The position numbers and the translations under genes are program-made. A stretch of DNA of 64,000 nucleotides from Planctomycetota bacterium (GTDB lineage Bacteria; Planctomycetota; Phycisphaerae; UBA1845; PWPN01), in assembly GCA_022711465.1 (NCBI GenBank), contig JAKLEZ010000007.1, positions 215,624 through 279,623 on the forward strand, in the 5' to 3' direction. Below the pieces are notes generated by a model. The model did not search any database, was not told the DNA's origin, and worked only from the letters and a program-made list of their open reading frames with translations. Below, one piece after another: positions 35,832-44,809 of the stretch (position 1 is its first letter; each line of letters opens with the position of its first letter).

Positions 35832-36845
35832 TCATTTGGCCGGCTTGTCCTCCGTTGGGGGGGTGGCTGCGGGTCGGGTAGTGGCGGGCTGGGCGCCGGC
35901 CAGGCTTTGCTCATATTCCTTGAGTGTCGCGGTCAGTTGCTGCCGGATCGTCGGGTCCTTGGCCAGGGCGACGGCGTCCTTCTGGTGTTTGACGGCCTCG
36001 TTTCGTTTCCCTGTCTCCCACAGGACTCGGGCGTAAGCATCGAGGATGGCGAAGTCCTTTCCGCCTGCCAGATCCTTGGCATTACTCGCGGCCTTGAGGG
36101 CCAGTTCGCGATCGCGGATCTTGAGCTGCGGGTGCAGGAGGATGTTGAGGGCAAGGATCGCGAGCACCTTAGGGTTTTTGTCGGCCAGCTTGAGGATTTC
36201 GTCGCCCGTCTTGCGTGCGTCCGAGGCCAGTTTGTCCTTGTCCTTGGTGTCCGAGGTCTCGGAAGCCTTGATGAGGGTACCGAAGTAGGTGTCGAGCATC
36301 TTGACTGCCTTGGCGCTGCGTTTCGCGACCTCCACGTCGAACTTACCGGTGACCACCTGTTCGAGTGTGTTGTCGAGTTCCTCGAAAGGTGAGCCGTGCC
36401 ACACGATTGTGCTGCTCTTGTCCACGATGCATGCGTAGGGGATTCCGTTGACGCCAAAGCCTCCCAGGTAGGTCCGCATGGTCGTGCCGGCCTTGTCGGA
36501 AGCGATGGTGTAGACCATCTTGTCGCCCATGTTCTTCATGAAAGGCCTGATGGTTCCGGGCGGCTCGTCGCTGATTCCGATAATGACCACGTCCTTGTCT
36601 TTGTATTTGGCTTGCAGTTCGGTGAGATGCGGGATGCTCATCTTGCAGGGGCCGCACCAAGTTGCCCAGAACTCGAGGACATAGACGGTTTTGCCCTTGC
36701 CGGCCTTGAGGTCGACGGCCTTGCCGGCCACCCACTCCGTGATCTGCAGGGGGGGGGCGGGGTCGCCCACATCGAGTCCCAGGACGGGCGAAGCTGCCGG
36801 CATTGCGGCGAGGATCAGGACCATCAGTGTCGAACGTGAGCGCAT
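35832..36845 (-). CDS. TlpA-like thioredoxin-fold protein, paralogue
   Basis: A 337-residue protein with the same layout: signal peptide, TlpA domain with WCGPC (LEFWATWCGPCKMSIPHLTE), GVNGIPYACIVD, and a TPR-like C-terminus (RELALKAASNAKDL, LDAYARVLWETGKRNEAVKHQKDAV). ATG 36845 follows GGGAG. Many blocks are near-identical to the neighbour at 34638-35621, so the pair arose by tandem duplication; the spacer of 210 nt suggests separate promoters. Confidence 0.87.
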   Translation of the reverse strand: MRSRSTLMVLILAAMPAASPVLGLDVGDPAPPLQITEWVAGKAVDLKAGKGKTVYVLEFWATWCGPCKMSIPHLTELQAKYKDKDVVIIGISDEPPGTIRPFMKNMGDKMVYTIASDKAGTTMRTYLGGFGVNGIPYACIVDKSSTIVWHGSPFEELDNTLEQVVTGKFDVEVAKRSAKAVKMLDTYFGTLIKASETSDTKDKDKLASDARKTGDEILKLADKNPKVLAILALNILLHPQLKIRDRELALKAASNAKDLAGGKDFAILDAYARVLWETGKRNEAVKHQKDAVALAKDPTIRQQLTATLKEYEQSLAGAQPATTRPAATPPTEDKPAK

Positions 36846-37084
36846 ATGCACTCCCATCAAAGGCGTCTGGATCGAGGTCACACTCGGGTGGCCCCCAGCT
36901 GGAGCATTGTAGCGGGAAGACGTCCGCTCGAACAACGCAGCTGATCGCCCGGGCGGCGTCTCGCAGGGAGCCGGCGGGCGGGCGGGTTTACCGACGGCCC
37001 GCTGTGCAGCATTCTTCCATCGGACCCACGGGGTTGCGTCCGCGCATTCGAGGGCGGCGTCTTTGTGCCACGAGGAGAGGCCGA

Positions 37085-37285
37085 TCAGCGCGGTGCCGCG
37101 GTCTCAGCGAGCTCCTCGTTTCGCAGGCGTGGAAGCAGCCCCTCCAGTCGTTGCCGGTACTCCCTGAGGTACTCCCGGAATCGGCTGGTGCTGGTGTGAT
37201 GGATCTCAGGTCCGAGTGCGGAGATCTTCTGCTCCACCAGATCGGACAGGACGTCACATTCGGCCGCGGTGAGTTCGATCCGCAT
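37085..37285 (-). CDS. small conserved helical protein, unknown function
   Basis: A 66-residue protein with a strong AAGGAGG before ATG 37285. Sequence MRIELTAAECDVLSDLVEQ followed by an EIHHTSTSRFREYLREYRQRLEGLL segment resembles a widespread family of short, two-helix cytoplasmic proteins (pattern: L..E...L...L...L..L..EI..T....FR..L) found in Planctomycetota and Desulfobacterota. Function is unknown. Encoded in a ~580-nt space between the TlpA-like and M55 peptidase genes. Confidence 0.65.
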   Translation of the reverse strand: MRIELTAAECDVLSDLVEQKISALGPEIHHTSTSRFREYLREYRQRLEGLLPRLRNEELAETAAPR

Positions 37286-37429
37286 GGGACACCTCCTTGA
37301 CATTGATTTTAGACCTCTGGCGGGCTTGAGGGTACGCCCGGGGCGAGGTTGACCCTGGGGGGGCGGCTCAGTAGTCTACGGGCCCGGATGGCGGTTGGAT
37401 GGGATGGGTGTTGCAGCAGGAGATTGGCT

Positions 37430-38245
37430 GTGAACGTGTTCATTTCAGCTGATATTGAGGGCATTTGTGGGGTGATGGCCCAGACCCATTGGTCCGCGGA
37501 TGGTGCGGACTACAAGCGGGCGTGTGGCTGGATGGTGGAAGAGGTGAACGCGGCCGTCGAAGGGGCGATTGAAGCGGGGGCCAAGCGGATTGTGGTCAAG
37601 GATTCCCATGGTCCGGGTACGAACATCGAATTAGAGCGGCTTCATCCTTCTGCGGAGCTGATCAGTGGATGGGGGCCTCTCCGGAGCATGGTTGAAGGGA
37701 TAGACGAGACCTTCGACGTTGCATTTCTCGTGGGCTACCACGCGCGGGCGACGACGGCCGGGGGGACGCTGGCTCACACCTGGTCGAGTAATGTGATGGC
37801 TCTGGAGGTCAACGACAAGGCCCTGGGCGAGACCGGATGGGCTGCGACCTTCGCCGGTCACTTTGGCGTTCCGGTCGTCATGGTGACTGGCGATGACAAG
37901 CTTGTGGCCCAGGTCAAGGAGGAGCTTCCCGAGGGCGTGTATACGGTGATGACGAAGACTGGCTGGGGCCCCAATGCCGCCCGCATGCGTCCGATACAGC
38001 AGGTTCGAGACGAGATTCGCCGCACGGCGGCCAAAGCGGTGCTTGACGCCGAGTCGATCCCGCCACTCAAGCCCGGCTTTCCGGCCACGCTGAGGATTCG
38101 GTTTCGCAACTGGGAAGGTCTGCACGCCTGTGAAGCGGTTCCGCATGTTCGGAGAGTGGATCCGCAGACGTTCGAGTGTCGGGTGGCAGACGCTCTCGAG
38201 GCTCAGAAGTATTTTGCCACGCTTCACCGCCTGGCCAACACCTGA
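37430..38245 (+). CDS. M55 family D-aminopeptidase (DppA-like)
   Basis: A 271-residue zinc peptidase. ISADIEGICGVM at the N-terminus holds the metal-binding Asp and Glu; VKDSHGPGTN, LVGYHARATTAGGTLAHT and MVTGDDKLVAQVKE are family blocks with the other ligands (His). GTG at 37430 has an AGGAGA site 7 nt upstream. DppA releases D-amino acids from peptides and is thought to recycle cell-wall peptides. No dipeptide transporter is adjacent. Confidence 0.9.
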   Translation: MNVFISADIEGICGVMAQTHWSADGADYKRACGWMVEEVNAAVEGAIEAGAKRIVVKDSHGPGTNIELERLHPSAELISGWGPLRSMVEGIDETFDVAFLVGYHARATTAGGTLAHTWSSNVMALEVNDKALGETGWAATFAGHFGVPVVMVTGDDKLVAQVKEELPEGVYTVMTKTGWGPNAARMRPIQQVRDEIRRTAAKAVLDAESIPPLKPGFPATLRIRFRNWEGLHACEAVPHVRRVDPQTFECRVADALEAQKYFATLHRLANT

Positions 38246-38317
38246 CTCGAATGGGGCCTCGGGTCCGAGCAGGTTCAAGCGGCCGCATCGACGGCGTTTG
38301 GAATCGGTGGTGATTCC

Positions 38318-39418
38318 CTAGCGGGCCACGCGAGCGGTCCCGCCCTTCATCACTCTTTCGACCTCTTCGAGTGTGGTCATGCTGGTGTCTCCCGGCGTGG
38401 TCATGGCCAGGGCTCCGTGGGCCGCCCCGCAGTTGACACACTGTTGGGGTGATTTGCCGGCCAGGAAGCCGTAGATCAGTCCGCTGGCGAAGCTGTCGCC
38501 GCCGCCCACCCGGTCAAGGATTTCGAGATTCGGGCGTTGGGGGGCCTCGTAGAATTCGCCGTCGAGGAACAGAATCGCGCCCCAATCGTTGCTGGTGGCC
38601 GTTCTGGCGTGGCGCAGCGTGGTGGCGACTGCTTTGAAGTTCGGATACTCGGCGACCGCCTTGGTGATCATGGTTTTGAAGTGACGAGGATCGAGTTCCG
38701 CGAGTTGCTCGTCCAAGCCTGGTACTTCGAAACCCAGTGCGGCGCTGAAGTCTTCCTCGTTACCGATCATGACGTCGACATACCTGGCCAGTTCCTGATT
38801 GACCTGCTGGGCCCTGGTCTTCCCGCCGATGTCCTGCCACAGTGACGGTCGGTAGTTGAGATCGTAGGAGACGATTGTACCGGTCTCCTTGGCTGCGATC
38901 ATGGCATCCCTGGCCACGGCCTGAGTCGTCTCGGATAATGCGGCGAAGATGCCGCCGCAATGGAACCAGCGGGCTCCCTCCTGAACGAAGATGCTCTTGA
39001 AATCGATGTCGCCGACCTTGAGCTGTGAGGCGGCGGTATGGCCGCGGTCTGAGCAGCCCTTTGCCGCCCGGACGCCGAAGCCCCGCTCGGTGAAGTTCAG
39101 TCCGTTGCGGACTGTTCGTCCGACTCCGTCGAACTTCACCCACTTGACGTGGGACATATCCACGCCGCCCTGGAGGATGCAGTCTTCCAGCAACCGTCCG
39201 ACCTCGTTATCGGCGATGGCCGTTGCCACGGCCGTTCTCAGCCCGAAGCACCGACGGAGTCCGCGGGCCACGTTGTACTCGCCGCCTCCTTCCCAGATTC
39301 GGAATTGGCGTGTGGTGCGAATGCGTCCTTCGCCCGGGTCGAGCCGAAGCATGATTTCGCCCAGGGCGACTGCGTCCCATCGGCAGGATGGGGCGGGTTT
39401 GATGTTCAGGGTGGAAAT
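38318..39418 (-). CDS. PfkB family sugar kinase, 2-keto-3-deoxygluconate kinase-like, probable ATT start
   Basis: A 366-residue ribokinase-fold kinase. ALGEIMLRLDPGEGRIRTTRQF, GGGEYNVARGLRR and the C-terminal catalytic block DRVGGGDSFASGLIYGFLAGKSP are clear. The first in-frame ATG (39352) would cut off the conserved first strand (VALGEI). Upstream codons keep that strand and reach an ATT at 39418-39416 (product MSTLNIKPAPSCRWDAVALG) with AAGGAG 7 nt before it; no ATG, GTG or TTG lies between. It begins 16 nt after the SDR gene stop, so translation may be coupled. Pairing with an SDR suggests hexuronate or keto-deoxy sugar catabolism. Confidence 0.85.
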   Translation of the reverse strand: MSTLNIKPAPSCRWDAVALGEIMLRLDPGEGRIRTTRQFRIWEGGGEYNVARGLRRCFGLRTAVATAIADNEVGRLLEDCILQGGVDMSHVKWVKFDGVGRTVRNGLNFTERGFGVRAAKGCSDRGHTAASQLKVGDIDFKSIFVQEGARWFHCGGIFAALSETTQAVARDAMIAAKETGTIVSYDLNYRPSLWQDIGGKTRAQQVNQELARYVDVMIGNEEDFSAALGFEVPGLDEQLAELDPRHFKTMITKAVAEYPNFKAVATTLRHARTATSNDWGAILFLDGEFYEAPQRPNLEILDRVGGGDSFASGLIYGFLAGKSPQQCVNCGAAHGALAMTTPGDTSMTTLEEVERVMKGGTARVAR

Positions 39419-39434
39419 GGCCCGGCTCCTTTCG

Positions 39435-40214
39435 TCAGAAGTACCGCAAGGCGTAGCCGCCGTCGACGTTGATCACCTCGCCGGTCGAGAAGGGCAGGTC
39501 GCCTCGAGCGAGCATGGCCACGGCCTTGCCGACATCGGCGGGCTGGCCCCACCGGCGGATGGGCGTGAAGCCCTCTCTGATCAGGCGGTCGTACTTTTCC
39601 TTGACGCCTGCGGTCATGTCCGTGGCGATGATGCCTGGGCGGATCTCGTAGACGCTGATCCCGTCTTCCGCCAGTCGGATGGCCAGGAGGGTGGTCATCA
39701 TGGACAGCCCTGCCTTGCTGATGCAGTATTCTCCCCGGTTGATACTGGCGGCGTAGGCGCTGACCGAGGAGACATTGATGATCGAGGCGGCGGGGATGGA
39801 CCGGTTCTTTTTTTGTTCGATCATGAGGCGGGCGACGCGTTGGGTGAGGAAGAAGGGAGCCCGGAGATTGGTGGCCATGACCAGGTCATAACTCGCCTCG
39901 GTCATCTCCAGCAGGTCGCGTCGCTCGGGCGGGGCGATGCCCGCGTTGTTGACCAGGACGTCGAGGCGGCCGAATGTTTCCATGCAGTGATCGACCAGCA
40001 ATTCGCGGTGTTCGACGGTTGTGATATCCGCCTGGCAGATCTCGGCTGTGCCTCCCATCTGCTCGATCATATGCTTGGTGTGGAGGGCTGCGTCACTGTT
40101 GCTGTTGTAGTTGACGACGACGGCGAATCCATCCTGGGCCAGGGCCAGGCAGATGCCTCGGCCGATCCCCCTGGATCCGCCCGTGACCAGGGCGACGCGT
40201 TTCTTTTCGGGCAT
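39435..40214 (-). CDS. SDR family oxidoreductase (3-ketoacyl-ACP reductase/KduD-like)
   Basis: A 259-residue classical short-chain dehydrogenase: cofactor motif TGGSRGIGRG, NNAGIAPP, catalytic Ser in INVSSVSAYAAS, YCISK (Tyr-x3-Lys) and RPGIIATDMT, ending GEVINVDGGYALRYF. AAGGAG lies 9 nt before ATG 40214. It stands directly before the KDG kinase-like gene, which favours a sugar-acid dehydrogenase role over fatty acid synthesis; this is inference. Confidence 0.9.
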   Translation of the reverse strand: MPEKKRVALVTGGSRGIGRGICLALAQDGFAVVVNYNSNSDAALHTKHMIEQMGGTAEICQADITTVEHRELLVDHCMETFGRLDVLVNNAGIAPPERRDLLEMTEASYDLVMATNLRAPFFLTQRVARLMIEQKKNRSIPAASIINVSSVSAYAASINRGEYCISKAGLSMMTTLLAIRLAEDGISVYEIRPGIIATDMTAGVKEKYDRLIREGFTPIRRWGQPADVGKAVAMLARGDLPFSTGEVINVDGGYALRYF

Positions 40215-40288
40215 GACTGGGAGCTCCTTCTGTCCTTTCGATCCGGACGTCAATCAATGTACGCGGGCGGCTCGCTGATGCCAAGGGC

Positions 40289-41722
40289 TCATTCCAGCCC
40301 GTCGCTGCCGGGGCTGTCTGGGCGAAGGCCGTTCCGAATGCGGGGAACAATCTCGTCGATGCATCGCTCGATGGTAAGCAGCAGGTGTTCGAGGTTGGGG
40401 AGGGAGATGGCCAAGGGAGGCAGGATGACGATCGTGTCGGCCAAGGGCCGGAGGATGACGCCGTATCGCCGGGCGTGCAGGCAGACCTGGGTGCCGACCT
40501 GCAGGCCGTAGGGGTAGCTCTCGCGGGTGGTCTTGTCGCGGACGAGTTCTGCTCCGGCGATCATGCCGCACTGGCGGATGTCGCCGACATGCGGGTTGTC
40601 TGCCAGCCGGGCCAGGTGCGAGGCGATGCAGGCCGTCCTGGGCTTGAGCCGCTCCAGCGTTTTTTCGGATTCGAAGAGGTTGAGCGAGGCCAGAGCGGCG
40701 GCGCAGCCCAGGGGGTTACCCGTGAACGTGTGTCCGTGGTAGAAGGTCCGGCCCGAGTCGATGGGGCCGAGAAAGGCCTGGTAGATCTCCTCGGTTGCCA
40801 AGGTGGCGCCCAGGGGCAGGTAGCCGCCGGTCAGTCCCTTGGACAGGCACATCAAGTCCGGGGTCACCTCCTCGTGTTGCACGGCGAACATGCGGCCTGT
40901 CCGGCCGAAGCCGGTGGCCACTTCATCGGCGATCAGTAGCGTGCCGTGCTTGCGGCACAGGTTGTGGATCCGGGCGAGGAAGCCCGGCGGCGCGGTGATG
41001 ATGCCGCCGGCGCACTGGACGAGCGGTTCGATTGCCACGGCCGCGACCTGGCCGGGATGCTCCTCCAGAATGGTATCCACGACGTCGGCACAAGCGAGGC
41101 CGCAGGTCTCGGGCGACCTGCCCAGCGGGCAGCGGTAGCAGTAGGGTGAGGGGGCGAAGAGGGTTTGGAACAGCAGGGGTTGATAGGTGCGGTGGATCAG
41201 GTCGATGCCGCCCAGGCTCACCGAGCCGATCGTGTCGCCGTGGTAAGCCTCTTTCAAGGCGATGAACAGCCGGCGTTCCGGCCGGCCACGATGCTGCCAG
41301 TAAGCGAAGGCGAGCTTGCAGGCGACTTCCAGGCTGGTGGAGCCGTCATCGGAGTAGAAGACCTTGGTGAGCCCCGCCGGAGCGACATCCACGAGGCGTT
41401 TGGCCAGTTCGATGGCCGGTGGCGATGCGAGCCCGAGCTGGGTGGAATGGGCGACCTTGCCCACCTGCTCGATGATGGCCCGGTCGATCTCCGCCCGCCG
41501 GTGCCCATGGATGTTGCACCACAGGCTCGAGTGCCCGTCGAGGTAGCGATTCCCATCGGCATCGATGACGTAGTCTCCATTGGCTGCGACGATGACGAGC
41601 GGGTCCACGGTGTTCCAGAGGGTGTGCTGGGTGAACGGATGCCAGACAAAGCGCCGGTCCCAGTCGATGAGACGACGTTTGTCTTGCTGGGGGAGTGGAC
41701 GTGGATCTCCGGCCGTTGCCAT
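40289..41722 (-). CDS. bioA: adenosylmethionine-8-amino-7-oxononanoate aminotransferase
   Basis: A 477-residue PLP-dependent class III aminotransferase of biotin synthesis that uses SAM as amino donor. Seen: DRRFVWHPFTQHT, HSSLWCNIHGHRRAEIDRAI (BioA-specific), VFYSDDGSTSLEVACKLAFAYWQ, EAYHGDTIGSVSLGGI, LLIADEVATGFGRTG and PLP-lysine LSKGLTGGYLPLGAT. ATG 41722 has no ribosome site but a -10-like TAACAT 8 nt upstream. No other bio gene is in the window. The C-terminus is slightly extended. Confidence 0.94.
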   Translation of the reverse strand: MATAGDPRPLPQQDKRRLIDWDRRFVWHPFTQHTLWNTVDPLVIVAANGDYVIDADGNRYLDGHSSLWCNIHGHRRAEIDRAIIEQVGKVAHSTQLGLASPPAIELAKRLVDVAPAGLTKVFYSDDGSTSLEVACKLAFAYWQHRGRPERRLFIALKEAYHGDTIGSVSLGGIDLIHRTYQPLLFQTLFAPSPYCYRCPLGRSPETCGLACADVVDTILEEHPGQVAAVAIEPLVQCAGGIITAPPGFLARIHNLCRKHGTLLIADEVATGFGRTGRMFAVQHEEVTPDLMCLSKGLTGGYLPLGATLATEEIYQAFLGPIDSGRTFYHGHTFTGNPLGCAAALASLNLFESEKTLERLKPRTACIASHLARLADNPHVGDIRQCGMIAGAELVRDKTTRESYPYGLQVGTQVCLHARRYGVILRPLADTIVILPPLAISLPNLEHLLLTIERCIDEIVPRIRNGLRPDSPGSDGLE

Positions 41723-41730
41723 ACCTGAGC

Positions 41731-41759
41731 ATGTTAGAGCTGTCAGCGGCGGGAGGCAA
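41731..41759 (-). promoter_or_regulatory. bioA promoter TTGCCT-N17-TAACAT, leaderless layout
   Basis: On the minus strand TTGCCT (41759-41754), a 17-nt spacer, TAACAT (41736-41731), 8 nt, then ATG at 41722. Confidence 0.45.
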
Positions 41760-41871
41760 AGCCGCGGCATCCCGATGAGTCCTTGTTTTCCCTGCTGGAC
41801 CGATGGTGCGGGAACAAGCGGGTCTGTGCCGCATTCGCCGCCCGGGGCTTGCTCGCCGGAAGGGGGCTGCT

Positions 41872-42633
41872 CTACAGGAGCCGCACCTTGACGCCTGCGG
41901 CCTCGAAGCACGCGGTGCTTGGCCTGGATTCCTGAGACTCGTCGAACCCGGGGCAGAACCGCATGCCGCATGCGGCGTACTTGCCACCCGCAGCTCGGTT
42001 ATAGGGAAGCAGTTCCACGCGGAGCAGTCCGGGCAAGCCGCCGACGTGTCGGGCAATGCTGGACAGGTTGTCTTCCGTGTCGGTCACGCCGGGGACCAGG
42101 GGGACGCGGATGATATAAGGAACGCCCATTCGGCTCAGGATCTGGAGGTTCTCCAGAATGGCTTCGTTACTGACGCCGGTCCAGCGGGCATGTCGGGTGC
42201 CATCGATCAGCTTCAGGTCGAAAAGAACCAGATTGCACTTGGCGGCCACGAGGCGGAAATCCTCTCGGTTCGCGTAACCGGACGTGTCCAGGACGACATG
42301 GAGCCGATCGAGTGCTTCGATGACCTCGGCGACGAATGCGGCCTGAGCCAGCGGCTCGCCTCCGGAGAACGTCACGCCGCCGTGATCGCGGAGCACCGGC
42401 GCCTGGCGGTTGAGTCGTTCCGCGAGATCGGTCGAGCGGTACATCTGGCCCACTTCGCGCTCTCCGGCCGCGCTGCGCAGCACCTGCGGTTGGGGGGAGA
42501 GCCCCTCGGGGTTGTGGCACCACGTGCACCGCAGCGGGCAGCCTTTCAGGAAGACGGTGGTGCGAATGCCCGGGCCATCATGGATGGTGAACTCCCGGAT
42601 GTCGAACACCCTGCCGGTGCGTACGCTGCTCAT
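41872..42633 (-). CDS. glycyl radical enzyme activase (radical SAM, PflA-like)
   Basis: A 253-residue activase. FTIHDGPGIRTTVFLKGCPLRCTWCHNPEG carries the CxxxCxxC for the SAM-binding [4Fe-4S] cluster; GGVTFSGGEPLAQ is the SAM-binding GGE motif; LDTSGYA and FDLKLIDGTRHA are family blocks. Like PflA, and unlike the activases of glycerol or choline-type enzymes, it lacks the inserted ferredoxin-like double cluster between the radical SAM motif and GGE. The ATG at 42633 overlaps the stop of the binding-protein gene (ATGA). It should generate the Gly radical on the enzyme encoded at 46471-48567. Confidence 0.92.
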   Translation of the reverse strand: MSSVRTGRVFDIREFTIHDGPGIRTTVFLKGCPLRCTWCHNPEGLSPQPQVLRSAAGEREVGQMYRSTDLAERLNRQAPVLRDHGGVTFSGGEPLAQAAFVAEVIEALDRLHVVLDTSGYANREDFRLVAAKCNLVLFDLKLIDGTRHARWTGVSNEAILENLQILSRMGVPYIIRVPLVPGVTDTEDNLSSIARHVGGLPGLLRVELLPYNRAAGGKYAACGMRFCPGFDESQESRPSTACFEAAGVKVRLL

Positions 42634-43667
42634 GGGCGAAGCCATTTCTTCCAGTTTTGCTCGAACTGTTCGGCGTTGTTCTTATCCACCGGCAGGAGGG
42701 GGGAGTACTCGATGGCCGACGGAGGGTCCTTATGGAGCACGACCTTGTCGGTCAGGATCTCGATGGAGCGGTAGCCCCACTGGTACGTTTGCTGAGCGAA
42801 AAGCCGTGCGACGACGCCCTTGCGAACGTAGGGTAGCTGGGCGGGGAGGGCGTCCATGGCCACGATCTTCACCTTACCGGGTTCCCACTTCAGCAGGGCG
42901 TCGGTGAAGAGGGCGATTGCGCTGACCATGGCCCAGCCGTCGATCTCCGGGTTTGCGGTCTGCACCTCCTCGACCTTAGCGGCGGCGTCTTGCGGGACCT
43001 CTTTAGAGTAGTAGACGCCCTTGACCGTGATGTCGGGGTGTTGCTGGGCCTCTTCCTTAGCGCCCTGGATGCGTTTCTGGATGTTGAGGGCGTTCTGGTT
43101 GCCGCCGGGGATGGCGACGGTGTGCTTGCCTGGCCCCAGTTCCTTGATGAGCTCGCTCATGATGGTGCGGCCGGCGTCGACGTCGTCGGTTCCATAGAAG
43201 CAGAACCGCCTGCTCTGGGGGGCGTCCGAGTCGAAGCACATGACCGGGACGCCCTGTTTGACGGCCGCGTCGATCGCCGGTGTGGCGGTATCCGCGACGG
43301 AGCAACTGATACTGATGGCGTCCACGCCCTGGGTCACGAGTTGTTCCACATACTCGGCCTGTTTCTGAGCGTCTTCCTCGTTGGGCGTCTGCCAGAGGAC
43401 CTTGATGTTCACGCCCAGCCTGGCGCTCAGATCGCGGGCCGCGTCTTCCGCACCGGTGCGGGCCGCCTGGAAGACCGGGTTGGACTGGCTCTTGGCGATG
43501 AGGGCGAACGCGAACTCCTTCTTGGCAGATGCAGGTTGAGTCGTGGGAACCGGGCCGCCGCTCGACGCCTGGGGTTGTTCCCGGCAGCCGGTCATCAGAG
43601 CGGCTGCGGTGCAGGCGGCCAGGACGGTTCGTCGGTCGAGAAGCCTTGTAGGCAGCATGGTTTTCAT
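42630..43667 (-). CDS. sugar-type ABC transporter substrate-binding lipoprotein
   Basis: A 345-residue periplasmic binding protein of the ribose/galactose class. Signal with RR and lipobox ALMTGC (Cys ~28). Type I fold motifs: FAFALIAKSQSNPVFQAARTGAEDAA, VDAISISCSVADTATPAIDAAVKQGVPVMCFDSDAP, FYGTDDVDAGRTIMSELIKEL and QTYQWGYRSIEIL. ATG 43667 overlaps the permease stop (ATGA); a second ATG at 43658 is better spaced from AAAGGAG. It delivers a small ligand, presumably a sugar or polyol, to the permease encoded upstream. Confidence 0.92.
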   Translation of the reverse strand: MKTMLPTRLLDRRTVLAACTAAALMTGCREQPQASSGGPVPTTQPASAKKEFAFALIAKSQSNPVFQAARTGAEDAARDLSARLGVNIKVLWQTPNEEDAQKQAEYVEQLVTQGVDAISISCSVADTATPAIDAAVKQGVPVMCFDSDAPQSRRFCFYGTDDVDAGRTIMSELIKELGPGKHTVAIPGGNQNALNIQKRIQGAKEEAQQHPDITVKGVYYSKEVPQDAAAKVEEVQTANPEIDGWAMVSAIALFTDALLKWEPGKVKIVAMDALPAQLPYVRKGVVARLFAQQTYQWGYRSIEILTDKVVLHKDPPSAIEYSPLLPVDKNNAEQFEQNWKKWLRP

Positions 43668-44809
43668 TCTCCTTTCGTTGTCCCTGCAGGTTCGTTCCCG
43701 GACTCGGTTCCGCGTAGTGATTTGCGCTCGACGGCCAGGAGCCTGTGTGCGCTTCCGGCATGCCGCCGTTCGCGTAATGCGGTGTTGATCCGGTCGAGGA
43801 CGACGGCCAGCACGATCACGGCGCCGATGATGATCTGGCTGTAGTTCTGATCGACTTCGAGGATGATGATTCCGTTGGCGATGATCTGGATGATGAGTGC
43901 GCCGAGCAGGGCCCCGAGGGCTGTGCCGCGGCCGCCGCTGAGGCTTGCGCCGCCGACGACAGCGGCCGCGATCACGTCCAGTTCGTAGCCTTTGCCTGCA
44001 TCGGAGGAGGCCGAGCCGTAGTAGCCCAGCATGATGACGGCGGCGATCCCGGCGGTGAGACCGCAGAAGGCGTAGACTCGGAGTTTCACCCGGCCGACGG
44101 AAATGCCGCTGAACCGCGCCGCCTGCTCGTTTCCGCCGATGGCGAAGACCTGCCGGCCGCCGGTCGTGTATCTGAGGTAGGCGGCGGCCACGCAAGTCAC
44201 GATGACCATGATGAGCATGGGGATGGGGTAGAGATTGCGGCCGACCTCGAAACGGATCAATCCGTCGGTGAACTGAGGTGGAAAGTGGGTATAGGACTGG
44301 GCCTTGGTCATGACGAACGCGATGCCGCGGTAGATGGCCATGGTGCCCAGGGTGATCACGAAGGGGTGGACGCCCAGGAGGACGACGCCGAGTCCGTTGA
44401 GGAGGCCGGCAAGGGTTCCGATGGCGAGGCACAACAGGATGGCTGCAGGCACCACCCAGGCAGCCGAGGCCTCGGCTGTGTGGCCCTGGGGGCCGAAGTG
44501 GTGCAGGAACATGGCTCCGCAAACCGCGGTGAGGCAATAGGTTGATCCGATGGAGAGGTCGATACCGCCGGAGATGATGACGAACGTCACGCCGACGGCC
44601 ATGATCGCAAAGAAGGAGGTGTTCTTTGCCAGCTTGTCGAGGTTATCGGCTCGCAGGAACTTGTTGACGGTGCGGGTCTGGCCGGTTTCGCGGCTGGTGA
44701 TGGTCAGCGAGCCGCCGAAGGTGGAGAGCAGCAGTCCGAGCACCAGGACGACGCCCAGCAGGCCGGTCTCTTTGAGTCGTGGCAGGCTTGTGGGGTGGTC
44801 CGGGTGCAT
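43664..44809 (-). CDS. sugar-type ABC transporter permease (RbsC family)
   Basis: A 381-residue inner-membrane permease with ~9 hydrophobic segments. FFAIMAVGVTFVIISGGIDLSIGSTYCLTAVCGA, GLLNGLGVVLLGVHPFVITLGTMAIYRGIAFV, FAIGGNEQAARFSGISVGRVK and AAAVVGGASLSGGRGTALGALLGALII are RbsC signatures. First gene of the permease-binding protein-activase operon. No double-domain ATPase (RbsA type) is encoded next to it, so the ATPase must come from elsewhere or be shared. Confidence 0.92.
   Translation of the reverse strand: MHPDHPTSLPRLKETGLLGVVLVLGLLLSTFGGSLTITSRETGQTRTVNKFLRADNLDKLAKNTSFFAIMAVGVTFVIISGGIDLSIGSTYCLTAVCGAMFLHHFGPQGHTAEASAAWVVPAAILLCLAIGTLAGLLNGLGVVLLGVHPFVITLGTMAIYRGIAFVMTKAQSYTHFPPQFTDGLIRFEVGRNLYPIPMLIMVIVTCVAAAYLRYTTGGRQVFAIGGNEQAARFSGISVGRVKLRVYAFCGLTAGIAAVIMLGYYGSASSDAGKGYELDVIAAAVVGGASLSGGRGTALGALLGALIIQIIANGIIILEVDQNYSQIIIGAVIVLAVVLDRINTALRERRHAGSAHRLLAVERKSLRGTESGNEPAGTTKGE

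Noticed and set aside
38991..40511. 506-codon plus-strand frame across the kinase, SDR and bioA genes
   Set aside because: It crosses three well-supported minus-strand genes and shows no recognisable protein features.
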